25,483 nucleotides of DNA, taken from an uncultured Eubacteriales bacterium (lineage in GTDB: Bacteria; Bacillota; Clostridia; Christensenellales; Borkfalkiaceae). The notes under the pieces were generated by a model that saw only the letters and a list, made by a program, of their open reading frames with translations, ran no database searches and was not told the DNA's origin. The translations under genes were made by a program, and so were the position numbers. Below are positions 1-5,958 of this stretch, one piece after another. Numbering within the stretch: the stretch's first letter is position 1; each line of letters begins with the position of its first letter. The DNA lies in assembly GCA_900547645.1 (NCBI GenBank), contig URHP01000017.1, positions 1 through 25,483 of the forward strand, read 5' to 3'.

Positions 1-40
1 GCGCTAGTCTCGTGGGCTCGGAGATGTGTATAAGAGACAG
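1..40 (+). other. Sequencing adapter (Nextera/Tn5 read-2 adapter with mosaic end), not genomic
   Basis: Positions 7-40 match the Nextera read-2 transposase adapter as I know it, ending in the 19-bp mosaic end at 22-40 (AGATGTGTATAAGAGACAG). Positions 1-6 are probably the end of an index sequence. Translating through it gives the artefact N-terminus MYKRQ fused to the first gene. Genomic sequence starts at 41. Confidence 0.97.
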
Positions 41-976
41 GAAGTCGTCGTGGTGGATAATCTTTGCAACGCGAACGAGGAGAGCCTTCGCCGCGTAAAG
101 GAGATCACGGGAAAGGAGCTTGTTTTCTATCCCTATGACGTACGTGACCGCAAAAAGCTGGAAGAGGTCTTCTCTGCGCACAAAATTGATTGGGTGATTC
201 ACTTCGCAGGGCTGAAAGCAGTGGGCGAGAGCGTTCAAAAGCCCATTCTCTATTACGATAACAACCTCGTTTCTACGCTGGTCTTGCTGGAGACGATGAC
301 GAAATTCAACGTCAGGAATTTTGTGTTCTCCTCTTCCGCGACGGTGTACGGCGAGCCGGAGCGTCTTCCCTTGGACGAGGACTGCCGTCTTTCGACGACC
401 AACCCCTATGGGACGACCAAGCTCATGCAGGAGCGCATTCTGAAAGATCTTTACCGCGCGGACAACACGTGGAATATTGCGCTGCTGCGTTATTTCAACC
501 CTGTGGGAGCGCATCCTTCGGGACGGATCGGCGAGGATCCGAAGGGGATCCCCAACAATCTGATGCCCTACGTGGCGCAGGTCGCAAGCGGGAAACTGCA
601 GAAAATCGGCGTGTTCGGCAACGATTATCCGACGCCGGACGGCACGGGCGTCAGAGATTATATCCACGTTGTCGATCTTGCGCGCGGACATGTTGCGGCA
701 ATCAAAAACCTCGATCAGCCAGGCGTCCATATCTATAATCTCGGGACAGGGAAGGGCTACAGCGTGCTCGATATGATCCATGCATTCGAAAAGGCTTGCG
801 GAAAGACGCTTCCCTACGAGATCAAGCCCCGCCGTGCGGGCGACGTTCCCGCCTGCTATGCTTCGAGCGCCAAGGCGGAAAAAGAACTCGGCTGGAAAGC
901 GCAGTACGATCTGGAAGACATGTGCCGCGATCAGTGGAACTGGCAGAAAAATAACCCGAACGGATACGAATCTTAA
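41..976 (+). CDS. galE: UDP-glucose 4-epimerase, 5'-truncated
   Basis: GalE interconverts UDP-glucose and UDP-galactose in the cytoplasm (Leloir pathway, and UDP-galactose supply for surface glycans). It is an extended short-chain dehydrogenase/reductase. The catalytic YxxxK is visible (YGTTK; Tyr codon at 407-409, Lys at 419-421), preceded by SSSATVYG with the catalytic Ser/Thr region, and followed by LRYFNPVGAHPSG and the substrate-loop region VRDYIHVVDLA, all typical of GalE. About 25 N-terminal residues, including the GxxGxxG NAD-binding loop, are missing because the contig begins inside the gene. The ATG at 26 belongs to the adapter and is not the real start. The stop is TAA at 974-976, followed by a hairpin terminator. 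The upstream context is unknown. Confidence 0.95.
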   Translation, partial: EVVVVDNLCNANEESLRRVKEITGKELVFYPYDVRDRKKLEEVFSAHKIDWVIHFAGLKAVGESVQKPILYYDNNLVSTLVLLETMTKFNVRNFVFSSSATVYGEPERLPLDEDCRLSTTNPYGTTKLMQERILKDLYRADNTWNIALLRYFNPVGAHPSGRIGEDPKGIPNNLMPYVAQVASGKLQKIGVFGNDYPTPDGTGVRDYIHVVDLARGHVAAIKNLDQPGVHIYNLGTGKGYSVLDMIHAFEKACGKTLPYEIKPRRAGDVPACYASSAKAEKELGWKAQYDLEDMCRDQWNWQKNNPNGYES

Positions 977-990
977 CAATGCGATGCCTG

Positions 991-1020
991 CGTCCCCGGC
1001 TTTTGCCGGGGACGTATTTT
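991..1020 (+). terminator. Rho-independent terminator of galE
   Basis: A perfect 10-bp GC-rich stem (CGTCCCCGGC / GCCGGGGACG, 991-1000 and 1005-1014) with a TTTT loop is followed by TATTTT. It lies 14 nt after the galE stop. The U-tract is short but the stem is very stable. Confidence 0.85.
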
Positions 1021-1041
1021 CATTGTGAAAGCTGCAAAATC

Positions 1042-1055
1042 CGAATAAATGTTTG
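1042..1055. promoter_or_regulatory. Candidate LexA (SOS) operator of the dinB operon
   Basis: CGAATAAATGTTTG matches the Gram-positive LexA consensus CGAAC-N4-GTTCG at 8 of 10 fixed positions, with symmetric C-to-T changes in both half sites. Its last three bases are the first three of the -35 hexamer, so a bound repressor would block RNA polymerase. The gene downstream includes dinB, a classic SOS target. This is an inference from motif and context. Confidence 0.55.
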
Positions 1056-1081
1056 ACATTCTGCGGCCGCGATGTTATAAT
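1053..1081 (+). promoter_or_regulatory. Consensus sigma-A promoter of the dinB operon
   Basis: TTGACA (1053-1058), a 17-bp spacer, then TATAAT (1076-1081): a perfect consensus promoter. The expected transcription start is near 1088, giving a leader of about 35 nt before the ATG at 1123. A promoter this strong would be expected to need repression, which fits the overlapping LexA-like box. Confidence 0.9.
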
Positions 1082-1122
1082 GGTTTCGATAAATCGGGAA
1101 AAAAGCGCGCAAACTTCGGAAT

Positions 1123-1374
1123 ATGGAATATAAAAAGGTTTGCGTGGAAATTCTGGCGCGATTCTCGGAGGAGGGGAGCGTCCGTCCGTTGGAGCTTGTC
1201 TGGACGGACGGAAGAAAGTATGCCGTGGAACGGGTGCGCTTTGTGGAGCGTGCGCCTGCCCGCGTCAGCGCGGTCCTGCCTGTGCGCTATACGTGCATCA
1301 TTGGCGGAAAGGAGAAATATCTGTACTTCGAGCCCGATCGGATGCGTTGGTTTGTGGAGGTCCGTATGTCATGA
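1123..1374 (+). CDS. Small uncharacterised protein coupled to DNA polymerase IV
   Basis: An 83-residue protein without signal peptide or membrane segment. The sequence is rich in alternating hydrophobic residues and short turns (LELVWTDGRKYAVERV, RYTCIIGGKEKYLYFEPD), suggesting a small beta-barrel or SH3-like fold. Its TGA overlaps the dinB ATG by 4 nt (ATGA at 1371-1374), so the two are translationally coupled and share the same promoter. From memory, similar small proteins sit next to Y-family polymerases in other Clostridia, and the general pattern recalls small beta-rich domains found beside translesion polymerases in Actinobacteria, but I cannot confirm homology. A role in translesion synthesis is inference from coupling only. 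The ribosome site is weak (CGGAAT just before the ATG). Confidence 0.75.
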   Translation: MEYKKVCVEILARFSEEGSVRPLELVWTDGRKYAVERVRFVERAPARVSAVLPVRYTCIIGGKEKYLYFEPDRMRWFVEVRMS

Positions 1375-2621
1375 AAAAACGCTGTATCCTGCACAGCGAT
1401 CTGAATAATTTTTACGCATCGGTGGAATGCCTGCGCCGGCCGGAACTGCGCAATGTCCCTGTTGCCGTCTGCGGCAGTTTTGAAGACCGCCACGGCGTTG
1501 TGCTTGCCAAAAATATGCCCGCCAAACAGATGGGGGTTAAGACGGGCGAAGTGTTCTGGCAGGCGCGCCAAAAGTGCCCCGATTTGATCAGTGTACCCGC
1601 CGATTTCCCTGCCTATGTGAAAATTTCCCGTGCAGTGCGCGCGATTTATGCCCGATATACCGACCGCATTGAGCCGTACGGCATCGACGAGTGCTGGCTG
1701 GATGTGACGGAAAGTCAATACTTATTCGGAAGCGGAACGCAGATCGCGGAGAGTATCCGTGAGGCGGTGAAACGGGAGATCGGCGTGACGGTCAGTGTGG
1801 GCGTGAGTTGGAATAAGATCTTCGCAAAGCTCGCGTCCGATCTGAAAAAGCCCGATGCGGTCACGCAGATCAATGAGGAAAATTTCCGTACGCGCGTTTG
1901 GGAATTGCCTGCGTCCGAACTTCTGTACGTCGGGAAAGCGACGGCGCAGCGGCTTGCCCTGATGGGGATCGCGACGATCGGCGATCTTGCGCGCGCGGAC
2001 GAACAAATACTTGCGTCGCAGCTCGGGAAGTGGGGATCGACACTGCACGCGTATGCAAACGGGCTGGACGATTCGCCCGTCGCTCCGGAAAATTGCGCGC
2101 GGGAGATCAAGAGCGTCGGCAACAGTCTTACGAGCTACCGCGACCTGACGACGGAGGAAGATGTGCGCATGTTGCTCTATCTGCTTTCGGAGAGCGTGGC
2201 GGCGCGCGTCTCGGAAAAGCGGCTCGGGCGCGCCGCTACGGTGAAGATCAGCGCCGTGGACAATGCTCTCGGACATTACGGAAAGCAGGGAAAGCCGCCC
2301 GTGCCGACGCGGAGTGCAAAGGGGATCGCCGAGTATGCTTTTTCCCTCTTTCGCGCCCTGTATCCGTGGCGGAAGCCGGTACGTGCGCTCGGCGTGACGG
2401 TGTGTGACTTTTTAGGGGCTGCGGAACAGGTCTCGCTGTTTGAGGAGGACCGCCGGGAGGAGCGCGAGGAACGGCTGGACGCCGCGGTCAACCGTCTGCG
2501 CGGGAAATACGGAAGCGGCGCTCTGAAGCGGGCTGCGATCTTGCAGGATGAACGCTTCCGTACAATGGACATCAAGGGCGAGCATATCGTGCGTCCGGCA
2601 AATTCCGAAACGGAGGGCTGA
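1371..2621 (+). CDS. dinB: DNA polymerase IV (Y-family translesion polymerase)
   Basis: 416 residues, normal for DinB. It copies past damaged template bases with low fidelity. The first catalytic motif is at residues 8-19 (HSDLNNFYASVE, with metal ligand Asp10), followed by the second motif GIDECWLDVT with the paired Asp-Glu ligands. Helix-hairpin-helix and little-finger regions follow. Near the C-terminus QVSLF fits the beta-clamp-binding consensus, which would tether it to the replisome. The start at 1371 is chosen because homology begins there (MKKRCILHSD), it forms an ATGA overlap with the preceding gene, and GGAGG lies at 1356-1360. Longer in-frame extensions upstream read through the small gene and are not real. 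Expression is probably SOS-controlled via the LexA-like box at 1042. Confidence 0.96.
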   Translation: MKKRCILHSDLNNFYASVECLRRPELRNVPVAVCGSFEDRHGVVLAKNMPAKQMGVKTGEVFWQARQKCPDLISVPADFPAYVKISRAVRAIYARYTDRIEPYGIDECWLDVTESQYLFGSGTQIAESIREAVKREIGVTVSVGVSWNKIFAKLASDLKKPDAVTQINEENFRTRVWELPASELLYVGKATAQRLALMGIATIGDLARADEQILASQLGKWGSTLHAYANGLDDSPVAPENCAREIKSVGNSLTSYRDLTTEEDVRMLLYLLSESVAARVSEKRLGRAATVKISAVDNALGHYGKQGKPPVPTRSAKGIAEYAFSLFRALYPWRKPVRALGVTVCDFLGAAEQVSLFEEDRREEREERLDAAVNRLRGKYGSGALKRAAILQDERFRTMDIKGEHIVRPANSETEG

Positions 2622-2651
2622 CGAAATTGATGCTGTCAGGAGATAAGAAAC

Positions 2652-3209
2652 ATGAAACGATCCTTTCAGTCGGTTTTGGATCTGGAAATCCATGATTTTT
2701 TTGCGTATATCAAAACCATCCGATACGGCTATCGGGATACGCTGGGGAGACTGCATGTATTGTCCCCGGCGGATAGTTACAACGAAAAAGACGGAAAATA
2801 TGCGTTTTCTTCTCCGGAAGATGTTGTTGCCGATCAGAGCGGTTGGTGTTGGGATGTCGCCAATCTGATAGCGGAATACTGTGAATCTCACAATATTGAG
2901 CATAAAAACATATTTATGGAATATGATTCGGAGGAATTGCATCAAACGCATACGCAGGTATTTTTGCATTTCTGTGAGAAGTGGTACGAGGCGCCCGATA
3001 ATTCGTCGCCTTGCGTGTTCGGCGCTTCCGCTTATTCCGATGCAGATACGTGCATTGCCGCCTTTGTCAGCACTTTTGTTACATATTTGAAAAGTGTGCT
3101 GAAGGAGAACTACCGCGATCAAAATTTGCTGGTCAAGGAATTTCGCTGTCCGATCAGCCGAGGGATTTCGGACGAGCAATATTTGGAATTGCTGCGGAAC
3201 ACAACATGA
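2652..3209 (+). CDS. Transglutaminase-like cysteine protease-fold protein, function unknown
   Basis: 185 residues, no signal peptide or membrane segment. The pattern GWCWDVANLIAEYC around Cys66, HTQVFLHF with His100 (or His106), then KWYEAPDNS with Asp116 fits the Cys-His-Asp order of the transglutaminase-like superfamily, whose members cleave or cross-link amide bonds or bind peptides. I do not recognise a named family. A good ribosome site (AGGAGAT at 2638-2644) precedes the ATG, and the gene lies 30 nt after dinB, so it may be co-transcribed with the SOS-like operon. Its base and codon use is more AT-rich than that of dinB, which hints at later acquisition. A shared terminator follows directly. 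Confidence 0.7.
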   Translation: MKRSFQSVLDLEIHDFFAYIKTIRYGYRDTLGRLHVLSPADSYNEKDGKYAFSSPEDVVADQSGWCWDVANLIAEYCESHNIEHKNIFMEYDSEELHQTHTQVFLHFCEKWYEAPDNSSPCVFGASAYSDADTCIAAFVSTFVTYLKSVLKENYRDQNLLVKEFRCPISRGISDEQYLELLRNTT

Positions 3210-3240
3210 AAAAAGAGGCAGATTTTCTGCCTCTTTTTAT
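3209..3240. terminator. Bidirectional terminator between convergent genes
   Basis: A 9-bp stem AGAGGCAGA/TCTGCCTCT (3214-3222 and 3226-3234) with a TTT loop is flanked by an A-run on the left and a T-run on the right, so it can stop both the rightward dinB operon and the leftward GH32 gene. Confidence 0.9.
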
Positions 3241-3249
3241 CTGGGAACG

Positions 3250-4572
3250 CTATTGGATTCTGGCGGATCGGAGTTCATAGGCGCTCAGATTTTCGATCGC
3301 GTCTGCGTCTGCTTCCAGAATGCATTCGATGGGTTCTTGGTTGTAAAAACGGAAACTGACGGCGGTCCGGTCTCCGAGCATGATTTCCGTGATCGTTCCG
3401 TCGCTCAGGATCTGTACGTGGTTTTTGCCTGCGGGGAGAGGAGCGGTAAGTTCCCGTTCGTCCGCATTCGTGCAGAGACTGCTTCTCAGGATCCGCAGGA
3501 AGCCGTTTCGGAAGGCGAGCGTTACGCGCTCTTTTCCGTTTTTCCGGATAGCAATTTCAGTGTTTTTCTGCAGGTCGAAGGAAAGAAGCGTCCGTTCCGA
3601 AGTTCCCGCAATTTTCAGCCGCGTGTCTTCGCGCTCTGTCGGAAATTCGCGCTCTCGCAGATCGTACAGTGCGTCCGCAAAGCGGAATGTGACGCGGTTT
3701 CCGTCAAGCGTCATGATGCGGGGGATGGCAAGACAGCCGCTGTATGTTCCGTCCGGAGAGGCGGATCCGATCAGGCTCTCCTTTTGCCAGGCAAACAGGA
3801 TATAGGCGCCGTCATCCCTGCGCGCAAGATTGCTGGCATAGTAGCAGTTGGCGCCGTGGTCGATATAGCCCTCGCCGCTGACGGTGAGTTTTTTTCCGTC
3901 AAACGTGCCGCAGACATATTTGACGACGTTTTCTTTGACCAAAGAATACAGCAGGACGATCTGATTTCCGAATACCGCCACGTTGGGGCATTCGAACATA
4001 TCCTGCTCTGTATCGATGGTATAGAGCGGGGCGATGTATTGCCAATGGTTGAGGTCCTCGTCCTGTGCTTCGTAAAGAAAGATGCAGCTTGTTTTGCCGC
4101 GGATCCCCGCAAGGACCATGAACCATTTTCCGCCGAACGCAAATACGAACGGATCGCGCCATTCGGAGACGGGAAAGGGGTGGACGGAGCCGGTGACGGC
4201 ATACCCGTTGCGGGTGATGGTTTCAAATGCCGTGTCGGCATCGCAGATGAGCTGTTTTGCGTGGTGCTGCGCGGCATCCTTTTCGAAGCCGATGGAAGTG
4301 TAGAAACATTTGCATCCCTTCGGCGTACGGACGCTGCAGCCCGAAAAGCAATAGCGCTCGCCGATGGAGGCGTCCGGTACGAGCTTGCATCCGTGACGCT
4401 GCCAGTCGATCAGATTTTGTCCGCTCGCGTGTGCCCATTGGATGTTTCCCCATTCGCATCCGTCGGGGTTATATTGGTAGAACAGATGATACGTTCCGTT
4501 CAGACAGATCGTCCCGTTCGGATCGTTCATCCAATTTTTTTCGGGAGAAAAGTGAATGCGCGGTTTGGTCAT
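3250..4572 (-). CDS. Glycoside hydrolase family 32 (sucrose-6-phosphate hydrolase / beta-fructosidase type)
   Basis: 440 residues with the GH32 five-blade propeller motifs: WMNDPNG with the nucleophile Asp17, WRDPF with Asp140 (transition-state stabiliser) and FECPN with the acid/base Glu194. A beta-sandwich C-terminal part follows. There is no signal peptide, so it acts in the cytoplasm, which favours hydrolysis of imported sucrose or sucrose-6-phosphate or short fructans. No transporter, PTS gene or regulator is adjacent, so the substrate cannot be decided. The start at 4572 is supported by AAGGAG 10 nt upstream. A longer in-frame reading to 4782 would run through a tRNA gene and a terminator and is rejected. 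The 40 nt between the tRNA terminator and the ATG hold no convincing promoter. Confidence 0.9.
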   Translation of the reverse strand: MTKPRIHFSPEKNWMNDPNGTICLNGTYHLFYQYNPDGCEWGNIQWAHASGQNLIDWQRHGCKLVPDASIGERYCFSGCSVRTPKGCKCFYTSIGFEKDAAQHHAKQLICDADTAFETITRNGYAVTGSVHPFPVSEWRDPFVFAFGGKWFMVLAGIRGKTSCIFLYEAQDEDLNHWQYIAPLYTIDTEQDMFECPNVAVFGNQIVLLYSLVKENVVKYVCGTFDGKKLTVSGEGYIDHGANCYYASNLARRDDGAYILFAWQKESLIGSASPDGTYSGCLAIPRIMTLDGNRVTFRFADALYDLREREFPTEREDTRLKIAGTSERTLLSFDLQKNTEIAIRKNGKERVTLAFRNGFLRILRSSLCTNADERELTAPLPAGKNHVQILSDGTITEIMLGDRTAVSFRFYNQEPIECILEADADAIENLSAYELRSARIQ

Positions 4573-4612
4573 GTGAAAACGGCTCCTTGGCGGTTTTTGA
4601 TCGCGGAATATG

Positions 4613-4645
4613 AAAAAACACGAGCCCATATCCGATGGCCCGTGT
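4613..4645 (-). terminator. Terminator of tRNA-Leu(AAG)
   Basis: On the minus strand a roughly 10-bp imperfect stem (ACACGGGCC paired with GGGCTCGTGT, one G-T pair and one bulge) is followed by six T. It separates the tRNA from the downstream GH32 gene. Confidence 0.75.
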
Positions 4646-4648
4646 CTG

Positions 4649-4733
4649 TGGTGCGGTCGACAGGAATTGAACCTGCATGGTGTGAACCACAAGATCCTTA
4701 GTCTTGCGCGTCTGCCAGTTCCGCCACGACCGC
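4649..4733 (-). tRNA. tRNA-Leu, anticodon AAG
   Basis: An 85-nt class II tRNA including an encoded CCA. The acceptor stem is GCGGTCG/CGACCGC with discriminator A, as in leucine tRNAs. The anticodon stem is CAAGA/TCTTG around loop CTAAGGA, so the anticodon (4697-4699, minus strand) is AAG, reading CUU directly. A wobble A is rare in bacterial tRNAs other than tRNA-Arg(ACG); if TadA deaminates it to inosine, CUC and CUA could also be read. A short variable arm and a normal T-arm (GGTTCAATTCC) are present. It has its own promoter and terminator. Confidence 0.95.
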
Positions 4734-4753
4734 ATCTTCGCGACAGCTTTGTT

Positions 4754-4782
4754 ATTGTACCGCAATCCAAGACAAAAGTCAA
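4754..4782 (-). promoter_or_regulatory. Sigma-A promoter of tRNA-Leu(AAG)
   Basis: On the minus strand: TTGACT (4782-4777), 17-bp spacer, TACAAT (4759-4754). It sits 20 nt before the mature tRNA 5' end. Confidence 0.85.
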
Positions 4783-4785
4783 GTT

Positions 4786-5322
4786 TTATCCATAGAAAAT
4801 TTCATAAATTTTCCGAAAATCGCAAACTTTTTTCGCATAAGCGCGCGTCTCCGCATAGGGGATCTGCGCGAGCGTTCTGCCGTCCGGAGAGTACGTTTTA
4901 TCGGCAAGCCAGCTCCGCACGGTGCCTTCGCCGGCGTTGTAGGCGCAGATCGCAGAGGTCTCGTCCGGAAAGCGCTCCAAAAGGTAGGCAAGGTACATGC
5001 AGCCGACCGTCGCATTGTACGTTCCGTCAAGCAGTTTTTCCTCATGAAAGGCAACGCCGCGTCTGCGGCAGATATATTCGGCAGTGGAGGGACGGAGCTG
5101 CATGACGCCGACTGCGCCCGCCCGGCTGACGGCGGTCTCGTCAAAATTGCTCTCCGCTTTCATGATCGCATAGGCGAGCGCCGGGGGGACGCCGCTTGCG
5201 CGGACCGTTTCGGAATAGGGGCGCGGGTAGGAGGCGCGCAGTCCGAGGACAAGTCCGCACACCAGAAGGAATGCGGCACAGACGGCGGCAATGATCCTGC
5301 AGGTCTTTTTCATGGTTATCAT
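4786..5322 (-). CDS. Membrane-anchored or secreted lytic transglycosylase (SLT domain)
   Basis: 178 residues. A hydrophobic segment at about residues 8-28 after a KK/R start acts as a signal peptide or anchor; the rest lies outside the membrane. The SLT domain shows the catalytic Glu57 in IMKAESNFD, then GVMQLRPS (72-79) and AYNAG (127-131), the standard Slt/MltC-type lysozyme-fold motifs. It cleaves peptidoglycan glycan strands to anhydro-muropeptides. It is the third gene after polA and coaE, 54 nt behind coaE; this order recurs in Clostridia. Two possible starts, 5322 and 5313 (MKKTCR), are not separated by a clear ribosome site; the second gives a more standard signal peptide. Confidence 0.92.
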   Translation of the reverse strand: MITMKKTCRIIAAVCAAFLLVCGLVLGLRASYPRPYSETVRASGVPPALAYAIMKAESNFDETAVSRAGAVGVMQLRPSTAEYICRRRGVAFHEEKLLDGTYNATVGCMYLAYLLERFPDETSAICAYNAGEGTVRSWLADKTYSPDGRTLAQIPYAETRAYAKKVCDFRKIYEIFYG

Positions 5323-5376
5323 AGAGTATGTGCAGGATCGCGGGAACTTTCCTTTTGATTGCCTTGCAGGGATCGT

Positions 5377-5958
5377 TCAGCGGACGCCGAGTTGCCTGAG
5401 AGCGAATTCGGCTTTTCGGCGGAGCGCTGCCAGATCGCCGTCGTTTTCGACGATCAGACAGTGTTTTTCTTCCAGCCGTGCGGGGTCAAACTGCCGGTCC
5501 ATGCGCGCGAGCGCATCCTGTCGGGCGAGTCCGTCCCGCTTGTAGACGGCGGAAAGACGATCTTCCTGCTTGCGCCGCAGGGCGATGACCGCGTCGAACA
5601 GGGTTTCGTAGCCGCCTTCGAACAGCAGGGGAACTTCCGCAAAGACTGTGCCGCGGCATTGATCCATACGATCGATCAGACGGCGCATGATACGCGGGTG
5701 TGCAAACGCGTTGAGCGCCTCGCGTGCGCTTTCATCGGAAAAAGCCTTTCGGGACAGTTTTTTCTTGTCCGGAAGCCCCTCTGTCAGGCAATCCGGGAAT
5801 AAACCGGCAAGATCGGTCAGATATTTTGGATCCTGCCATAATTCGCGGTTGATTGCATCGCAGGAGAAGACGGGGTAGTCCATCTCCCGTAAAATGCCGC
5901 AGAATGCAGATTTTCCGCTTCCCAATCCGCCCGTGACGGCAATCTTATTTCGCGTCAT
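5377..5958 (-). CDS. coaE: Dephospho-CoA kinase
   Basis: 193 residues, normal for CoaE. It phosphorylates the ribose 3'-OH of dephospho-CoA in the last step of coenzyme A synthesis. The P-loop GGLGSGKS is at residues 10-17 and FSCDAINRELW contains the conserved Asp of the substrate site. The start at 5958 (MTRNKIAVTGG) is chosen because homology begins there; it overlaps the end of polA by 14 nt, so the two are coupled. In many Bacillota mutM lies between polA and coaE; here it is absent. Confidence 0.96.
   Translation of the reverse strand: MTRNKIAVTGGLGSGKSAFCGILREMDYPVFSCDAINRELWQDPKYLTDLAGLFPDCLTEGLPDKKKLSRKAFSDESAREALNAFAHPRIMRRLIDRMDQCRGTVFAEVPLLFEGGYETLFDAVIALRRKQEDRLSAVYKRDGLARQDALARMDRQFDPARLEEKHCLIVENDGDLAALRRKAEFALRQLGVR

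Noticed and set aside
26..40. ATG at 26 as the start of galE
   Set aside because: It lies in the sequencing adapter; MYKRQ is an artefact.
3253..4701. Long plus-strand open frame (482 codons) opposite the GH32 gene
   Set aside because: It is antisense to a gene with all GH32 catalytic motifs, shows no recognisable domain, and crosses a tRNA terminator and tRNA sequence.
4573..4782. 70-residue N-terminal extension of the GH32 protein
   Set aside because: It would translate through tRNA-Leu(AAG) and its terminator; the ATG at 4572 has its own ribosome site.
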